DNA from: Bacteroidales bacterium
GTDB lineage: Bacteria > Bacteroidota > Bacteroidia > Bacteroidales > JAAUTT01
Length of the DNA: 10,391 nucleotides
Assembly: GCA_025350365.1 (NCBI GenBank)
Contig: JANXXY010000359.1
Location: forward strand, 1 to 10,391
Direction: 5' to 3'
The position numbers were made by a program, and so were the translations under genes. Below are positions 7,941-10,391 of the stretch, piece after piece; position 1 is the stretch's first letter, and every line of letters begins with the position of its first letter. Below the pieces are notes generated by a model. The model had not been told where the DNA came from. It saw only the letters and a program-made list of their open reading frames with translations, and made no database searches.

Positions 7941-8010
7941 TGTTAAAAAATTAATGCATAAATATATACAATATTGACATATATTTAAACCAAATTCCAA
8001 CTAGAATTTA
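7941..8010. promoter_or_regulatory. Divergent promoter region between the TolC-family gene and the metallopeptidase gene
   Basis: Two genes diverge here, so promoters for both should lie in this very AT-rich stretch or just inside the tolC leader. On the minus strand a TTTG at 7994-7991 and a TATATTTATG at 7966-7957 resemble the Bacteroidota -33 (TTTG) and -7 (TAnnTTTG) elements, but the spacing of 24 bases is longer than the usual 19 or so and the -7 match is imperfect. On the plus strand a TTGACA at 7974-7979 has no well-spaced -10. The position is therefore better supported than any single element. Confidence 0.35.
7960..7986. repeat. Inverted repeat (possible operator) in the divergent region
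   Basis: The arms AAATATAT (7960-7967) and ATATATTT (7979-7986) are perfect inverted copies flanking an 11-base centre. That centre holds its own 8-bp palindrome, CAATATTG (7969-7976). The whole is one base short of a continuous dyad. Its place between two divergent genes is typical of an operator, but the AT-only arms could arise by chance in such DNA, and no regulator gene lies next to it. Confidence 0.35.
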
Positions 8011-8730
8011 ATGAGTTCTAAAGTGCATTATATAAATACAATAGGGGATGTTGAATTTGTGAAAAACACTCGTTCCAAAAGTCTGCGGATAACTATAAAA
8101 CCTAACGAAGGTGTTAAAGTTACCATTCCTTCGTACGTTTCTTTTTCAAATGCCTTCCGGTTTGTAGAGGAAAAAAAGGATTGGATTCGCAACAGTTTGC
8201 AAAAGATGAAATCCCTGGAACAAACCAATACCATCTTTAAACCGGGGATTGATTTTACCACCCGATTTCACAATCTCGAATTTATTCATCAACCCGAAAG
8301 TGCACTCACTGCAAAAGTAGCGAAAGGTTTTATAAGGATATGTTATCCTTCGGAAAGTGTTGTTCTGTCAAAAGAGGGACAGGAGTTAATAAGAAAAGCT
8401 GTTGAATTTGGATTGCGTAAAGAAGCAAAAGAGTTTCTTCCCGGACGGGTTAAAGAATTGGCTGCTAAATTCACGATTAATTATTCACAACTCTTCTTAA
8501 AAAACTTGAAATCGCGTTGGGGAAGTTGTTCGTCAGTAAATAATATTAATCTTAATATCCATTTAATGAGGTTGCCTGATCATTTAATTGATTATGTTAT
8601 TTTGCATGAACTAACACATACGGTGCATAAAAATCACGGGCCAAAATTCTGGCAAACATTGGAAAACCTTTCTGGAAATGCACGATTGTTTGCAAAAGAA
8701 ATGAAAAAGTACCGTACCCGTATTTACTGA
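8011..8730 (+). CDS. YgjP/DUF45-type (WLM-like) zinc metallopeptidase
   Basis: The 239 residues match the YgjP-like metallopeptidase family (formerly DUF45). The N-terminal half holds the family's beta-rich part: KNTRSKSLRITIKPNEGVKVTIP (18-40), then an FVEEKKDWI helix (51-59). The C-terminal half has the family signature LKSRWGSCSS (166-175) and the zinc site HELTH (H199, E200, H203) with the third ligand most likely H209 in NHGPKFW. This is a gluzincin-like layout related to SprT and WSS1 peptidases. The site appears intact, so it is probably active; its substrate is not known. No signal peptide is seen, so it should be cytoplasmic. It is a single-gene unit, divergent from the TolC-family gene and convergent with the next gene, whose stop overlaps its own by 7 bp. 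Length is normal for the family. The start at 8011 fits the family N-terminus. Confidence 0.93.
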   Translation: MSSKVHYINTIGDVEFVKNTRSKSLRITIKPNEGVKVTIPSYVSFSNAFRFVEEKKDWIRNSLQKMKSLEQTNTIFKPGIDFTTRFHNLEFIHQPESALTAKVAKGFIRICYPSESVVLSKEGQELIRKAVEFGLRKEAKEFLPGRVKELAAKFTINYSQLFLKNLKSRWGSCSSVNNINLNIHLMRLPDHLIDYVILHELTHTVHKNHGPKFWQTLENLSGNARLFAKEMKKYRTRIY

Positions 8731-9587
8731 GGAATAACTTTTAAGTCACTAGTCAATAAGGCTTCCAAACTTATTACGTATTGCAATGCTTTCTGCTCTC
8801 CAAAAAGCTGTTCAAATTCTTTATAAACATAATCACGAATATCTATTTGCCAATCGAGGAAGGAAAGTGTAGATATTTTCCCCATTTCGCGTTTTTCAAA
8901 AAAACGTTTTAAAACGTTAACTTTTGAATGATAGGCCATAAACGCCTTAATCTGAGTGCGTAGCTCATTGCTCAAATAATTTTCTATCATTTTCAATTCG
9001 CTCGGCAAAATTTCGAATGTTGATTCGTAAAAATTGCTGAATGAATTCTCCCAATTAATAAAATGAATGAGATAATTTGATGTTTTAAAAATGTCACGAC
9101 TTTCATCCTGATCTATCGATTTAAGAAAAACATTTTTAAGTTCTTTTCGATAAAGATCTTTTATTTTAGCATCGAGCTTGCTGGTTATTTCCTCGGTGTA
9201 TTTTGTATAATCATCACTAAAATTATTAAGGCTAAAATCCTTGTTAGAGAAGGGTTGCAGAATCGAAATAATGCGTGTAATTACCGCAGTCTCATCAATT
9301 AATAAGTGAAATAAAGGGAAGATTTTTGCTTTTGAAATGTCTTCAAAAAATTTTTCGGAGAAGTGACCTTCCATTAACAATTCGTTCTTTTCCTGATTGT
9401 TTTTGGTAATTCGTTCTATATCACTGCGGTAAATTTTTAGATGTTCGTTAATTTTACTTTTAATCTGAGCTTTTTTACCGTTAACAATTATCTGTATATA
9501 AAGCGGATAGTAATTCTCCTTTAATAGAGGTTTCGGTTTTGCTCTTGTGTTCAGGTAATGTTTTACAGTTATCTTTCTGTTTACCAT
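8724..9587 (-). CDS. Unrecognised protein with an integrase arm-binding-like N-terminus and helical remainder
   Basis: The 287 residues do not match a family I can name as a whole. Residues 3-58 (ITVKHYLNTRAKP, then YYPLYIQIIVNGKKAQIKSK) resemble the arm-type DNA-binding domain at the N-terminus of Bacteroidota tyrosine recombinases: a first strand, a variable loop, then the yPLYIqIivNGkka core. The rest (about 59-285) is predicted from its composition to be almost all helix, rich in Lys, Glu, Phe and Ile. It holds no recombinase Arg...His-x-x-Arg...Tyr catalytic pattern and no membrane segment. It may therefore bind DNA without cutting it, or be a decayed or domesticated integrase; both are inference. 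The reading frame is intact with no sign of frameshift. It ends by overlapping the metallopeptidase stop and has 256 bp of gene-free DNA upstream, which should hold its promoter. No attachment site repeats were seen beside it. Confidence 0.78.
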   Translation of the reverse strand: MVNRKITVKHYLNTRAKPKPLLKENYYPLYIQIIVNGKKAQIKSKINEHLKIYRSDIERITKNNQEKNELLMEGHFSEKFFEDISKAKIFPLFHLLIDETAVITRIISILQPFSNKDFSLNNFSDDYTKYTEEITSKLDAKIKDLYRKELKNVFLKSIDQDESRDIFKTSNYLIHFINWENSFSNFYESTFEILPSELKMIENYLSNELRTQIKAFMAYHSKVNVLKRFFEKREMGKISTLSFLDWQIDIRDYVYKEFEQLFGEQKALQYVISLEALLTSDLKVIPQ

Positions 9588-9843
9588 TTTGTAAATGTTA
9601 TTCGGCTAAAAGTCAATAGCTGTTTATTAAATTAATTATTAAAATTTTACCATTAATGAATATAGTTTCAACTTTACGAGCTTATACTCAGATTCAAATA
9701 AAAAGGTTATAAAATTGCGATAATAAATGAGATTTATCAAGTCTTACACTTTTCCCATTGGAATGCAGATTACGCAAGAGTATGTTATAATCACAATTTA
9801 CTAAAACTTTACAACACATCAAAATTTGTACCAAAAATTTTGA
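9588..9843. other. AT-rich intergenic region without a supported gene
   Basis: This 256-bp gap lies between the unrecognised minus-strand gene and the editing-protein gene. Promoter elements for the former are expected near its right-hand side, but I found no convincing TTTG/TAnnTTTG pair. No tRNA-like fold is apparent. The only clear structure is the inverted repeat at its right end. A 25-codon frame at 9727-9804 (+) exists but has no support. Confidence 0.6.
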
Positions 9844-9844
9844 T
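9818..9844 (-). repeat. 10-bp inverted repeat at the stop of the editing-protein gene (possible terminator hairpin)
   Basis: ATCAAAATTT (9818-9827) and AAATTTTGAT (9835-9844) are perfect inverted copies around a 7-base loop. The right arm touches the last base of the minus-strand stop codon. Read in the direction of transcription it is a hairpin directly after the stop, where a terminator would sit. The stem is weak (only two G-C pairs) and no T run follows, so it may instead protect the 3' end of the message or mean nothing. Confidence 0.4.
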
Positions 9845-10344
9845 TAAATTATATCGTAAAGTTCGATAAACTCGAATGTATTGCCCGTCCAATCCATAAA
9901 TTTTAAAAAATCATTGAAATTCAGTACAATACTTGCTGTATTAATGTTTGGATGGAAACAAATTTTTTCTGTTTTTTTTAAAGATATATCAAAAAAAGTA
10001 TGCACGTGATGTTCATTATCGTTTATTATCCCAAAAGGGGATACTGATCCGGGCTTTATTCCCAAATATTTCTCCATCCGTTGTTCCGAAGCAAATGAAA
10101 TTTTCCCTTGATTTAATTTTTTTTCTAAATCGTGAATATCAAGTATTCGTGAGCAATCCAAAACAACAAGATAGTGCCGGTTTCCTTTATGATTTCGGAA
10201 AAACAGATTTTTACAATGTGCTGCTTCCATGTTCTTCCAGTATAACATCGCAATTTCGATTGTTGGTGCCGGAGGATGTTCGTAGTAATCAAATTTTATA
10301 TTAAGTTCTTCAAGAATTTTATAAAGTTTAGGATCGCCGTTCAT
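9844..10344 (-). CDS. Free-standing prolyl-tRNA editing protein (YbaK/ProX family, PrdX/ProXp-ala-like)
   Basis: The 166 residues match stand-alone relatives of the editing domain of prolyl-tRNA synthetase. Features are the EHPPAPTIE opening (22-30), HCKNLFFRNHKGNRHYLVV (43-61) with the catalytically important lysine at K45, KISFASEQRMEKYLGIKPGSVSPFGIIND (81-109) with the GSVSP loop, and the FHPN motif (130-133) followed by NTASIVL. Members act in trans in the cytoplasm, hydrolysing Ala (or a related amino acid) wrongly attached to tRNA-Pro. The form is that of the PrdX/ProXp-ala branch rather than the Cys-tRNA-Pro deacylase YbaK, judged from the CKNLFF and HPN context. The Met at 10344 with MNGDPKLY agrees with family starts I know. 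However, the frame stays open through to the right edge (16 codons at least), so a longer N-terminus cannot be excluded. Confidence 0.93.
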   Translation of the reverse strand: MNGDPKLYKILEELNIKFDYYEHPPAPTIEIAMLYWKNMEAAHCKNLFFRNHKGNRHYLVVLDCSRILDIHDLEKKLNQGKISFASEQRMEKYLGIKPGSVSPFGIINDNEHHVHTFFDISLKKTEKICFHPNINTASIVLNFNDFLKFMDWTGNTFEFIELYDII

Positions 10345-10391
10345 ATATTTTTTATATTGATTGTAAGAATTATTATCAGTAGTAACCGAGA

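Noticed and set aside
8011..9587. A possible metallopeptidase plus DNA-binding defence or toxin pair
   Set aside because: The two genes converge rather than forming an operon, and the peptidase belongs to a widespread housekeeping-like family; nothing links them beyond adjacency.
9727..9804. A 25-codon frame on the + strand in the intergenic region before the editing-protein gene
   Set aside because: It has no ribosome site, no recognisable motif and a composition like the surrounding non-coding DNA; frames this short are expected by chance.
9948..10304. A 118-codon frame on the + strand
   Set aside because: It lies wholly opposite the well-supported editing-protein gene and its translation resembles no protein family.
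8724..10391. Possible integrated mobile element suggested by the arm-binding-like domain
   Set aside because: No catalytic recombinase, direct repeats, tRNA target or phage genes are visible, and both flanking genes are ordinary housekeeping types.

Overview
The window looks like an ordinary chromosomal stretch from a Bacteroidota bacterium (Bacteroidales/Marinilabiliales-like; the exact lineage cannot be fixed from this alone). The signs are AT-rich DNA, no clear Shine-Dalgarno sequences before most starts, a TonB C-terminal protein in the style of this phylum, a DUF3108 exported protein, and an integrase-type arm-binding N-terminus of the kind common in Bacteroidota. I see no rRNA, tRNA, CRISPR array, insertion sequence or obvious prophage.

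Layout. Left edge, + strand: the 3' part of a TonB-like energy transducer (2-427), then a small cysteine-containing lipoprotein (545-1009). A weak hairpin separates it from a long minus-strand block transcribed right to left. In transcription order this block is a TolC-family outer-membrane protein (7907-6411), an RND/ABC-type periplasmic adaptor (6377-5055), tsaB (5030-4320), a DUF3108 exported protein (4270-3473) and, after a 148-bp gap, a class A bifunctional penicillin-binding protein (3324-1063). Spacings of 33, 24 and 49 bp make the first four a plausible single transcription unit. Diverging from tolC is a YgjP/DUF45-type zinc metallopeptidase (8011-8730). Its stop overlaps by 7 bp the stop of a convergent unrecognised protein (9587-8724) whose N-terminus resembles the arm-binding domain of tyrosine recombinases but which has no catalytic domain. 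After 256 bp without a convincing gene comes a free-standing prolyl-tRNA editing protein (10344-9844), whose frame is open to the right edge.

How the genes fit together. The main theme is the cell envelope: efflux adaptor plus outer-membrane channel, peptidoglycan polymerisation and cross-linking, TonB energy coupling, and a lipoprotein and an exported protein of unknown role. Two tRNA quality genes are also present (TsaB for t6A37 modification, and the editing domain that clears mischarged tRNA-Pro). The efflux pair lacks an inner-membrane pump gene here. I did not find evidence for a new multi-gene system. The best leads are the arm-domain-only protein, the orphan efflux pair leading into tsaB, the cysteine-motif lipoprotein, and a palindrome in the tolC/metallopeptidase divergent region.
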